A DNA stretch of 5,424 nt from Acidithiobacillus sp. (GCA_027445725.1 DAIAVG010000106.1:1-5424), one strand, 5' to 3'; shown: positions 1 through 5,346, counted from the stretch's first letter. Numbers and translations are program-made. Notes: generated by a model from the letters alone, not told the origin.

Positions 1-167
1 ATCTGGGGGATGTCGATGCGCGGGTAGAATACTTCGGTGACGATACCCTTGCCGGTGGTGAACCAGAGTTTCCCATTGCCCAGCGCCGTGCCCACACAGG
101 ACTTCTGCGCGGTCGACCAGACGGGGTGGCGCCAAGTGGCACGAGGCGCTTTGCTGATGTTATCCAT
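1..167 (-). CDS. GH15 glucoamylase (glucan 1,4-alpha-glucosidase), N-terminal fragment cut by the window edge
   Basis: Only the first 55 codons are present; the gene continues beyond the left edge. The peptide begins MDNISKAPRATWRHPVW and contains VGTALGNGKLWF (residues 25-36) followed by GKGIVTEVFYPRIDIPQ (39-55). The pattern 'GTAL...WF...GI..EVFYPR.D.P' is typical of the N-terminal beta-sandwich domain of bacterial GH15 glucoamylases and glucodextranases. These release glucose from the non-reducing ends of alpha-glucans such as glycogen or maltodextrin. The catalytic (alpha/alpha)6 barrel is outside the window, so activity cannot be judged. No signal peptide is visible, which suggests a cytoplasmic enzyme. 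The start is supported by AGGAG at 174-178, six bases upstream. It lies 125 bases beyond the DUF1641 stop on the same strand; it may be a separate transcription unit because its function is unrelated to sulfur oxidation. The family call rests on recognition of the N-terminal motif only. Confidence 0.8.
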   Translation of the reverse strand, partial: MDNISKAPRATWRHPVWSTAQKSCVGTALGNGKLWFTTGKGIVTEVFYPRIDIPQ

Positions 168-292
168 GATCCGCTCCTGATGTGGTGACTGTATTGCCCA
201 AGGCTATTCAGGGCGTCAGGTCCGATCAGCCAGTCCGCCTGCGGCGACAGACCGCGCCGTTAATAGTCGTTGCCTGACGTCCCGTCCGCAGG
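168..292. other. 125-base spacer between the DUF1641 and GH15 genes, with interleaved inverted repeats
   Basis: No gene is seen here. On the plus strand GGGCGTCAGG (211-220) can pair with CCTGACGTCCC (273-283) with one bulged T, and CCTGCGG (238-244) can pair with CCGCAGG (286-292). The two pairings interleave, so they form a pseudoknot-like topology instead of nested hairpins. Neither is followed by a T-run on the minus strand, so no intrinsic terminator is called. In a GC-rich spacer of this length seven-base inverted repeats can arise by chance. A promoter for the GH15 gene could lie here, but I cannot identify convincing -35 and -10 boxes. Confidence 0.3.
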
Positions 293-1153
293 TTACCCCG
301 CGGTGTGTTTTGGTAATACCCCTGCTTTTTCCAGATAAGCCGGCAGGGTTGCCAAGACCCGGATGCCACGCTGTACATTGGGATCTTTGAGCATGTGGTA
401 GAGCCCGGCGATGCCGCCCGCCTGGTCTTTGGGCTCATGTTCGGTGGCTTCGGCAAGGGCCTGAGTCATTGCCTTGCCGCCGTGCATCAGGCTAGCGACG
501 AGAGCCGGGAGCGGACTGTTTCTGCTGAGTTCGATGAACGAACCGATCAAGGACTCGATGTCGATGGTCTCCGTCATGAGCTCGATCTGACGGCTGATGT
601 CGGCTACACGATGCAGATTGCCGTCCTCCTGCAATTGCTTGAGCAAGCGCAAGGCTTCGACAATGGTGGTATCCGCCGAGGTCTCTTCCCAGAGGTCGCC
701 GAGTTCCTTGAGTCTGGTTACCAGCGCGTTACCGGCCGGTCCCTTGAGGAAGGTCAGGACATCATCCACGCGCGACAGCAGGTTGCCCAGCATGTGCAGT
801 GCCGCTAGCCATTCGGTGACCGGGAGGGTGTGCAGGGTTTCGAGAATTTTGGGTGCCAGTGGTGCCAGGAGTTGCAGGCTTTCGGTCACAAAAGCGGCGT
901 TTTCACTGATAAGTTTGAAGGCGCCAGCCTTGCGCAAGGCCTTCATGGTTTCCAGAATTTCCTCAATCCCGCCATCCAGATCAAAACGCTCGTTCCATTG
1001 ACCGGCACGTAGTGCCATTGCCATGGGCAAGGTGCCCGCCGGGCCACCCATGAACTGCTCGGCGCCATTGGCGAGATCGCCCAGGCGGGCGAGCCCCACC
1101 CATTGCTCGGGGGTTAAAGAGGGAATAAAAGCGTCTTTCGGTTGTGCTGCCAT
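293..1153 (-). CDS. DUF1641 domain-containing protein, partner gene of the SQR-type flavoprotein
   Basis: The 286-residue protein is almost entirely helical in appearance: leucine- and alanine-rich amphipathic stretches, no signal peptide, no clear transmembrane segment and no cysteine. The DUF1641 signature is near the C-terminus, at about residues 247-273 (GIAGLYHMLKDPNVQRGIRV, then LATLPAY). The preceding roughly 200 residues repeat a helical style, e.g. GIEEILETMKALRKAGAF (62-79) and LQLLAPLAPKILETL (93-107). I chose the start at 1153 (MAAQPKDAF) because AAGGAG at 1161-1166 precedes it by seven bases. An in-frame upstream ATG at 1252 would overlap the sqr coding end and adds a Pro/Arg-rich tail that does not look like protein. 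It sits 58 bases downstream of sqr on the same strand, separated by a strong hairpin. DUF1641 genes are known neighbours of SQR/FCSD-like flavoproteins and formate dehydrogenases, but their biochemical role is not established. A scaffold or membrane-docking role for SQR is only inference. Confidence 0.82.
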   Translation of the reverse strand: MAAQPKDAFIPSLTPEQWVGLARLGDLANGAEQFMGGPAGTLPMAMALRAGQWNERFDLDGGIEEILETMKALRKAGAFKLISENAAFVTESLQLLAPLAPKILETLHTLPVTEWLAALHMLGNLLSRVDDVLTFLKGPAGNALVTRLKELGDLWEETSADTTIVEALRLLKQLQEDGNLHRVADISRQIELMTETIDIESLIGSFIELSRNSPLPALVASLMHGGKAMTQALAEATEHEPKDQAGGIAGLYHMLKDPNVQRGIRVLATLPAYLEKAGVLPKHTAG

Positions 1154-1160
1154 ATGCTGT

Positions 1161-1166
1161 CTCCTT
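1161..1166 (-). promoter_or_regulatory. Ribosome binding site that fixes the DUF1641 start
   Basis: The minus strand reads AAGGAG followed by ACAGCAT and then ATG at 1153. The seven-base spacing is ideal. It decides against the longer in-frame start at 1252. Confidence 0.8.
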
Positions 1167-1187
1167 ATGCTGTGCTCGCGGATCAAC

Positions 1188-1207
1188 AGGGGGGCCGTAG
1201 CCCCCCT
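1188..1207 (-). promoter_or_regulatory. Intercistronic GC hairpin with a UACG tetraloop after the sqr stop
   Basis: The minus strand carries AGGGGGGC, TACG, GCCCCCCT: a perfect eight-base-pair stem closed by a C(UACG)G loop, a member of the exceptionally stable UNCG tetraloop class. It begins four bases after the sqr stop codon and ends about 20 bases before the DUF1641 ribosome binding site. The bases after the stem (GTTGATCC) contain no U-run, so this is not a canonical intrinsic terminator. Known roles of such structures are protection of the upstream mRNA from 3' exonucleases and lowering of downstream gene expression. Which applies here is inferred. Confidence 0.75.
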
Positions 1208-1211
1208 TGCG

Positions 1212-2519
1212 TCAGGCCGCGAAGAGTTTCTCGGCAAGCAGTTGAGAGACATCCAACCCCCACTCCGGCATCTTGCCCTTATTCTTAAAGAAGAGGTTTT
1301 TGTACTGCATCTTCAGCAGGAAGGGCATATGGCCCATTTTCAGGACCTGATCCGGACCGCCAAACCAGCTGTTGGAACGAATATAGAAGGCTTGGTTGTT
1401 GCCCATGTCACCGATGCAGTAGACCACGGGCTCCAGCGGCTTGTCGGCTTCTGCCGCCGCCATTTTGCCCAGATCCCTGGCGATCTGTCTGGCCACGATC
1501 GCGCACTGGGCATGGCCAATGCCGCCAAGCTTGGGCACGGTGATGGCGGCCGCGTCCCCCGCCGCAAAGACGTTGGGATACTTGGGGTTACGCATGGTCA
1601 CGTCGGTCACCACAAAGCCCTCATTATCACTGATCGGGAGCCCCTTCATGAAGTCGTGGGGTACCCAATCCGGAAAGACGATTTTCAACTCCGCCTCGAT
1701 CTTCTTGCCGCTGGCCAGTTCGACCCCCTCTTTCGTGAGACGGGTGATGTCCTTGGCTTTGTTGACGTAGTTAAAGCCCATGCCCCCGGCAATTTCCAGC
1801 AGTTTGCCGACCACTTTTTCACCGGCATCTTCGGCAATTAAGCTGGCCGGAGTGAAGACCGTGATTTTGTCCGGTCCACCCTTGCCATGCTGACCCAGCC
1901 AGGAGGCCATGGACAGCATGACCTCAACGGGCGGCCCCTCGCAGGCCGCTTCAGCACGGGGGAAAGGATGCCCGCCATACAGGGTGATGTCTTTGGTGCC
2001 ATCACCCTGATGAAACCGGGCAGAACCAATGGCGATGGGGCCGCCTTTGTAGTCATTGGCCAGAAAATGGCGCAGTTTGTTGCCGTAATAAAAATCGCTG
2101 ACGGTCTGACCATGTTCGGCAAAGCCTTCGATTTTGTCATAAGCCAGTCGGTTGCCGACGGCAACAATCAGGTAATCATAGGAGATGCTATCCGGTGCGG
2201 CACCGGGCCGCTCATTGGGAACAAAGTCCACCCGCCGGGCCTCAGGATCAATGGCTTTGATTTCTGCCTGCAGGAATTGGACATGGTCCTCTTCCAGGGC
2301 GTCCGGGATGTTCATGCGTAATGTCTTGCCCGGATCACGGCCTTCAAATACTTCTGCGGGCACATTGGGAACGAAGAGCAGATAATCCTTGCGGTCGATG
2401 ACGGTGATACGCACGGAATCACCACAATATTCACGAACCTTCTGGGCGGAGCCAAGGCCGGCAAAGTTACCGCCCAGGATGACGACATGAGAGTTCATTG
2501 AAGTTTCATAAGATTTCAT
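1212..2519 (-). CDS. sqr: Sulfide:quinone oxidoreductase-type FAD flavoprotein (SQR family)
   Basis: This 435-residue protein belongs to the SQR/FCSD/NDH-2 branch of two-dinucleotide-binding flavoproteins. SQR oxidizes sulfide to sulfur or polysulfide and passes electrons through FAD to membrane quinone. The N-terminus carries the FAD motif HVVILGGNFAGLGSA (residues 11-25), then a beta-strand end with acid, TVIDRKDY (39-46). YDYLIVAVGNR (114-124) and the second flavin motif NVFAAGDAAAI (316-326) are also present. The redox cysteine pair is probably C193 (AEAACEGPPVEV) and C368 (VVYCIGDMG), matching the two conserved cysteines of known SQRs. The third cysteine found near position 128 in Acidithiobacillus ferrooxidans SQR is absent: no cysteine lies between C32 and C193. 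The C-terminus (about 389-421) is rich in Lys, Phe, Met and Trp and looks like an amphipathic membrane anchor. I chose the start at 2519 because GGAGGG precedes it by eight bases; the ATG at 2546 lacks such a site. The gene lies 158 bases downstream of sor. Another FCSD-like flavoprotein activity is possible. Confidence 0.85.
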   Translation of the reverse strand: MKSYETSMNSHVVILGGNFAGLGSAQKVREYCGDSVRITVIDRKDYLLFVPNVPAEVFEGRDPGKTLRMNIPDALEEDHVQFLQAEIKAIDPEARRVDFVPNERPGAAPDSISYDYLIVAVGNRLAYDKIEGFAEHGQTVSDFYYGNKLRHFLANDYKGGPIAIGSARFHQGDGTKDITLYGGHPFPRAEAACEGPPVEVMLSMASWLGQHGKGGPDKITVFTPASLIAEDAGEKVVGKLLEIAGGMGFNYVNKAKDITRLTKEGVELASGKKIEAELKIVFPDWVPHDFMKGLPISDNEGFVVTDVTMRNPKYPNVFAAGDAAAITVPKLGGIGHAQCAIVARQIARDLGKMAAAEADKPLEPVVYCIGDMGNNQAFYIRSNSWFGGPDQVLKMGHMPFLLKMQYKNLFFKNKGKMPEWGLDVSQLLAEKLFAA

Positions 2520-2527
2520 AGATGTGT

Positions 2528-2533
2528 CCCTCC
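2528..2533 (-). promoter_or_regulatory. Ribosome binding site that fixes the sqr start
   Basis: The minus strand reads GGAGGG, then ACACATCT, then ATG at 2519. This selects 2519 over the in-frame ATGs at 2546 (which the site lies within) and 2498 (no Shine-Dalgarno sequence). Confidence 0.75.
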
Positions 2534-2549
2534 GATTTTTCGACATGAA

Positions 2550-2579
2550 AAAGTAGGAAAACTACGCATTACCACTCAA
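2550..2579 (-). promoter_or_regulatory. Weak candidate sigma70-type promoter for sqr
   Basis: On the minus strand TTGAGT (2579-2574) and TACTTT (2555-2550) are separated by 18 bases. Both boxes are imperfect, but they keep the most conserved positions (TTGA; TA...T). The -35 box overlaps the 10-base palindrome CTCAATTGAG (2575-2584), a possible operator. Initiation here would leave a short leader containing the GGAGGG site. The alternative is that sqr is only read from the sor promoter. Confidence 0.3.
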
Positions 2580-2583
2580 TTGA

Positions 2584-2659
2584 GGGTAGTACAGATTGCG
2601 AAAAGTTCAACGTACTCCCCCTGCGAGATATCCATTCCGGTGCTTTTGGACGGGATATC
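2584..2659 (-). repeat. Two consecutive inverted repeats in the sor-sqr spacer
   Basis: Read in the minus direction after the sor stop, the first dyad is GATATCC/GGATATC (arms 2653-2659 and 2627-2633, 19-base loop). One arm lies inside the ten-base palindrome GGGATATCCC (2652-2661). The second dyad pairs GGGAGTAC (2612-2619) with GTACTACCC (2584-2592) through an eight-pair stem with one bulged A. Neither is followed by a U-run, so both look like mRNA structure or binding sites and not like terminators. The 158-base spacer otherwise holds no gene. Confidence 0.45.
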
Positions 2660-2677
2660 CCCACTAAATATTTTCCT

Positions 2678-3613
2678 TTAGAACATCAGTTTTTTGCGCC
2701 ACATGCCCTGTTCCATCATGGGCGCAAAAAACATATAATAGGGACCCTTATCCAAGTGCTGTAATACGCCGTTGTTATGTATCTGGCGCAGATCATAATC
2801 GACCATGACATAACCGAGTCCGGTATGCGCATGTGCAGGAGATTCCCATTCCATGTGAATCAGGTACTGTGCAGGTGTTTGTGCTGGAATGGGCGGCTGA
2901 GTAGGGATCTTGGATCCGTAATTGGTATTGTATTTCGGCGGGTTGGCACCCAATGTAGCTTTCAGCATTCCTTCAGGATCAAGCTGAAACGATCCGATTG
3001 CCGAGGCTCCAGTTTGTTTCAGAATCATCCAGCCGATCATGCCCGGAACCGACGCTTTCAGCCATTCGAGCGTCTTGATAACACCTTCTTCAAAGCCCTG
3101 TTCGTGCCCCTTCATAACCCAATGGTCCCCTACAGTGATAGCCCGTTGCTCCGCCAAAGCGACTTTAGGAACCGGTTGCTGCTTGGCAAAAGCATCTCCC
3201 AAGATGGTCGGCACGTCTGTTATTCCCATAATAGGCGGCAAGTCAGATTTTATTATCTCGTAATAGACTTCCCAGGGTCCTTCAATCACCATATCCAGAC
3301 AGCTTCCACATAATTCGTAGATGGTATCAAAGTTGTCGTGATGCATTTCTTCGTGAGAATGTACATCTTTCCATACTGTGTATTGGTACATGGCGATTGG
3401 ATTTAAGGTTTCCCGCATGTCTACGGAACCACCGCCATAGCGGCCTGCCATCGGATGAATGCCCGTTTGTATGAGTTGTTCAAAGCCCAGAAATCCCGGG
3501 TGGTTGGCCGTGGTAATACAGACCTTTGGTCCCACCTTCATCATGATTTCGTAACTTTCTAGGCGATTGAATATTTTGGCCTGATTGATCGCAATAATTG
3601 GGTTCTTGCTCAT
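2678..3613 (-). CDS. sor: Sulfur oxygenase reductase (SOR)
   Basis: SOR is a cytoplasmic, cofactor-independent mononuclear non-heme iron enzyme. It converts elemental sulfur and O2 into sulfite, thiosulfate and sulfide, and typically forms a hollow 24-mer. The 311-residue length fits the family (about 305-325). All residues known from the Acidianus ambivalens enzyme are present with a uniform +1 offset: the catalytic cysteine C32 in VGPKVCITT; the CxxC pair C102/C105 in ELCGSCLDM; and the iron ligands H87 and H91 (HSHEEMHHDN) and E115 (GPWEVYYEII). Other family blocks are HPGFLGFE (38-45), YQYTVWKD (76-83), the second ferredoxin-like half around 160-210 and GPYYMFFAPMMEQGMWR (290-306). The start at 3613 (MSKNPIIAINQ) has AGGAG eight bases upstream and gives the family-standard N-terminus. 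The in-frame ATG at 3664 would add 17 residues not typical of SOR and overlaps the likely promoter. Hand-counted samples are lower in GC (about 40-55%) than the divergent gene, consistent with separate ancestry. No signal peptide is seen. Confidence 0.97.
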   Translation of the reverse strand: MSKNPIIAINQAKIFNRLESYEIMMKVGPKVCITTANHPGFLGFEQLIQTGIHPMAGRYGGGSVDMRETLNPIAMYQYTVWKDVHSHEEMHHDNFDTIYELCGSCLDMVIEGPWEVYYEIIKSDLPPIMGITDVPTILGDAFAKQQPVPKVALAEQRAITVGDHWVMKGHEQGFEEGVIKTLEWLKASVPGMIGWMILKQTGASAIGSFQLDPEGMLKATLGANPPKYNTNYGSKIPTQPPIPAQTPAQYLIHMEWESPAHAHTGLGYVMVDYDLRQIHNNGVLQHLDKGPYYMFFAPMMEQGMWRKKLMF

Positions 3614-3621
3614 GATTTGAT

Positions 3622-3626
3622 CTCCT
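3622..3626 (-). promoter_or_regulatory. Ribosome binding site that fixes the sor start
   Basis: The minus strand reads AGAGGAGA (core AGGAG at 3626-3622), eight bases before the ATG at 3613. No comparable site precedes the in-frame ATG at 3664. Confidence 0.8.
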
Positions 3627-3659
3627 CTTGACATAAAATTGTCAGAATCTACCGAAATA

Positions 3660-3665
3660 ATCATA
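3660..3665 (-). promoter_or_regulatory. Candidate -10 box of the sor promoter
   Basis: The minus strand reads TATGAT, five of six matches to the sigma70 -10 consensus. Initiation about seven bases downstream would give a leader of roughly 40 bases. The sequence 17 bases upstream (ACTCAA) is a poor -35 box, as expected for an activator-dependent promoter. The dyad at 3701-3725 would be centred about 60 bases upstream of this start. Confidence 0.4.
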
Positions 3666-3690
3666 AATTTTACATATCAATTTGAGTACT

Positions 3691-3725
3691 GTATGTGCGG
3701 CACAACACATACTTAATGTGTTGTG
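3691..3725. promoter_or_regulatory. Nested dyad upstream of sor: perfect 10-bp inverted repeat plus an overlapping alternative pairing
   Basis: CACAACACAT (3701-3710) and ATGTGTTGTG (3716-3725) form a perfect ten-base inverted repeat around the spacer ACTTA. CACATAC (3706-3712) can instead pair perfectly with GTATGTG (3691-3697), and TGTGC/GCACA (3694-3698/3700-3704) forms a third, smaller dyad. The site lies about 88 bases upstream of the sor start codon and outside its probable leader, so a protein-binding operator or activator site is more likely than an RNA switch. The regulator is unknown; the sequence is not a standard CRP or FNR site. Confidence 0.65.
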
Positions 3726-3821
3726 ATGATTTATGATAAAACTTACCTACCAGATTTAACTATAGGCCTTTATGTGCCACTTTGCAAAATGCCAAGGCTG
3801 CCTGTAACAGTTTTATTGTAT

Positions 3822-3850
3822 TTGATTGTGTATTTATATTTTTGTTTAAT
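3822..3850 (+). promoter_or_regulatory. Candidate sigma70-type promoter for the propeller gene
   Basis: TTGATT (3822-3827) and TTTAAT (3845-3850) are separated by exactly 17 bases, in an AT-rich surrounding. Initiation near 3857 would give a leader of about 130 bases before the start codon at 3989. The AT-rich context raises the chance of a false match. Confidence 0.4.
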
Positions 3851-3975
3851 TCAAATTATCGTCTTAAGTTTAGACATTCAGTTGCATTCTTGATGCAGTT
3901 TAATGGTTGGCATGGTACAACGGAAAAATAGACGGGGCCTTTCATCAGGGATGGGTTATCAATGACCGAACAGAT

Positions 3976-3981
3976 AAGGAG
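3976..3981 (+). promoter_or_regulatory. Ribosome binding site that fixes the propeller gene start
   Basis: AAGGAG is followed by CAGTCCA and ATG at 3989. The spacing is ideal, and this start gives a compact signal peptide. The in-frame ATG at 3962 has only a weak GGG-rich stretch upstream. Confidence 0.75.
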
Positions 3982-3988
3982 CAGTCCA

Positions 3989-5338
3989 ATGACATTCAAG
4001 ACCATCATGCGCCTCGGGCTCGCGGCTTGCGCCATTGCGACCGGGGTGAGTTGTACGGCGCAGGCGGCGGACACGCCCTCGTTCTGGCCGATGTATGCGA
4101 TGCAGCCAGGCCATAATGCGGCGATGAAATCGCCGTTTCCGGCAGTGAACTGGACCTACGAGGTGCCGGGGGCGGCGGATGCGCGCAAGGCAGTGAAGAA
4201 CAACACGATCATCCGTGATCTGGTCGGGTTTCCGATAGGGGTTGCGGTGGTCGACGGTGCGGTGTTCGCGCCGAACGACAACGGCTATTTGTACAAGCTC
4301 GATGCCAGGACCGGAAAGCTCGAATGGTCGTTCAATGCCCATAATCAGTTGATGACCACGCCGGTGGTGGCCACTGCCGGTGGCAAGCAGCTCGTGTTCA
4401 TCGGTGCCGGTAACTCGGTGTTCACATACAGCCATGCCAAGAAATTCGGCGTCAAGGGTGCTGCGGTGATTCGTGGGTCCGATGTTTCGGCGGTTGATGC
4501 CATCGATGCCGCGACAGGCAAGCTCGTGTGGACCTATGAGACCGAGGGCGAGGATATGCCCACGGCAGTGTTCGACAAGGGGATGCTGCTGTTCGGCAAT
4601 GGTGACGGGCATGTCTATGCGCTTGATGCCGCGACCGGGGCGCTCAAATGGAAGACCGCGATCAAGTCCTTCGTCAGCATGTCGTCCGCCACGTTCGATC
4701 CGAAGAAGAATGTGATCATCATGGGTGGCACGCATCCGAGCAATATCTATGCGCTCGATGTAGCGACCGGCAAACAGTTGTGGACAGTGCATCCGAAGAA
4801 CATCTTTTCGAGCAGCGGCGGAGATGGGACCTGGGCGGTCGAGGGTGATGTCACGATCGGGCAGATCGAAACCCGGACGTCTTCCCAGAAGGCGACCTCG
4901 GGTTCGGAGGAAATCGCGATCGATGTCGGGACCGGCAAGATCGTGTGGTCGAAGACGCTCGGGGTCGGCAAGACGCCGCCGCGCAACAAGGATGCAGTTC
5001 CGGCGATCATGGATGGCGTGGTCTATACCGGCAGCCCCGTGACTCACGACGAATACGCGATCGATGCCAAGACCGGCAAGATCATCTGGACTGCGCCGCT
5101 CAAGGCGGGAATGAAAGCGGCCCCGACGATCGTGGGCGACGACGTGATCCAACCGACCGGCAAGGGCAAGATCTTCACGCTTGCCAAATCGAGCGGCAAG
5201 GTCACTCATGTTTATGACCAGAAGGAGGGCGGCTACGGCCCGCAAAACGGCGTTGCCGTGGGCAGCACGTATTTCATCGGTACCAATGATGGATTCATGC
5301 AGGCAATACCACTGAAGATGCTCGGCGCGTCCGAATAG
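3989..5338 (+). CDS. Exported PQQ-type beta-propeller protein, possible tetrathionate hydrolase family member
   Basis: The 449-residue protein starts with a Sec signal peptide: K4/R8, a hydrophobic core and a probable cleavage after AQA (residue 26), so it should act in the periplasm or outside the cell. A lipobox-like LAAC at 11-14 is present, but it follows R8 too closely to favour a lipoprotein. Seven propeller repeats ending in 'aDa.TGk..W' are visible at about 100-113, 170-181, 208-221, 252-265, 308-320, 355-367 and 394-409. An N-terminal strand (VNWTYEVP, 53-60) could complete an eighth blade. Blocks such as VFIGAGNSVFTYS (136-148), GEDMPT (187-192) and FGNGDGHVYAL (202-212) remind me of tetrathionate hydrolases of acidophiles, which split tetrathionate into thiosulfate, sulfur and sulfate. 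This is recollection, not an alignment. The mature protein has no cysteine. Alternatives are a PQQ-dependent dehydrogenase or a BamB-like scaffold; no dehydrogenase cysteine pair is present. Divergent placement opposite sor supports a sulfur role. GC content is high (about 62% in one sampled line). Confidence 0.75.
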   Translation: MTFKTIMRLGLAACAIATGVSCTAQAADTPSFWPMYAMQPGHNAAMKSPFPAVNWTYEVPGAADARKAVKNNTIIRDLVGFPIGVAVVDGAVFAPNDNGYLYKLDARTGKLEWSFNAHNQLMTTPVVATAGGKQLVFIGAGNSVFTYSHAKKFGVKGAAVIRGSDVSAVDAIDAATGKLVWTYETEGEDMPTAVFDKGMLLFGNGDGHVYALDAATGALKWKTAIKSFVSMSSATFDPKKNVIIMGGTHPSNIYALDVATGKQLWTVHPKNIFSSSGGDGTWAVEGDVTIGQIETRTSSQKATSGSEEIAIDVGTGKIVWSKTLGVGKTPPRNKDAVPAIMDGVVYTGSPVTHDEYAIDAKTGKIIWTAPLKAGMKAAPTIVGDDVIQPTGKGKIFTLAKSSGKVTHVYDQKEGGYGPQNGVAVGSTYFIGTNDGFMQAIPLKMLGASE

Positions 5339-5346
5339 GCTCGATG

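Larger units (their letters stand above)
3614..3988. other. 375-base AT-rich divergent intergenic region between sor and the propeller gene
   Basis: No credible gene is present. The stretch is clearly AT-richer than the flanking genes, with T-rich runs at about 3811-3850. It holds the nested dyads at 3691-3725, a TATGAT box upstream of sor, a sigma70-like promoter toward the plus-strand gene, an eight-base palindrome TTTGCAAA (3781-3788 region) and a small dyad TGCAT-N5-ATGCA (3883-3897). The heptamer TATGTGC occurs at 3692-3698 and again at 3771-3777. The layout is that of a shared regulatory region for two divergent sulfur-metabolism genes. Confidence 0.7.

Noticed and set aside
1023..1841. 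Plus-strand open frame (272 codons) across the sqr and DUF1641 genes
   Set aside because: It spans two well-supported minus-strand genes, the stable hairpin and the gap between them. The translation shows no recognisable domain.
3614..3664. N-terminal extension of SOR from the ATG at 3664
   Set aside because: The extension lacks a ribosome binding site, overlaps the TATGAT box and is absent from the known family N-terminus; 3613 has a good site.
3750..3800. Sigma54-type promoter (TGGCAC on the minus strand near 3774-3779)
   Set aside because: The -12 element is missing: TGGCAC is followed by ATAAAGGCC instead of a correctly spaced TTGC.
3903..3965. Short plus-strand frame (MVGMVQRKN...) whose TGA overlaps the ATG at 3962, a possible leader peptide
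   Set aside because: It has no Shine-Dalgarno sequence and no amino acid bias suggesting attenuation, and the favoured start of the next gene is 3989.
3989..4075. Lipoprotein signal (LAAC) in the propeller protein
   Set aside because: The cysteine is only six residues after R8, leaving almost no hydrophobic core before it; the AQA signal peptidase I site fits better.
3959..5245. Long minus-strand open frame (428 codons) opposite the propeller gene
   Set aside because: It is Arg/His/Asp-rich low-complexity translation typical of the antisense of a GC-rich gene. The plus-strand frame has a signal peptide, a ribosome binding site and seven propeller repeats.
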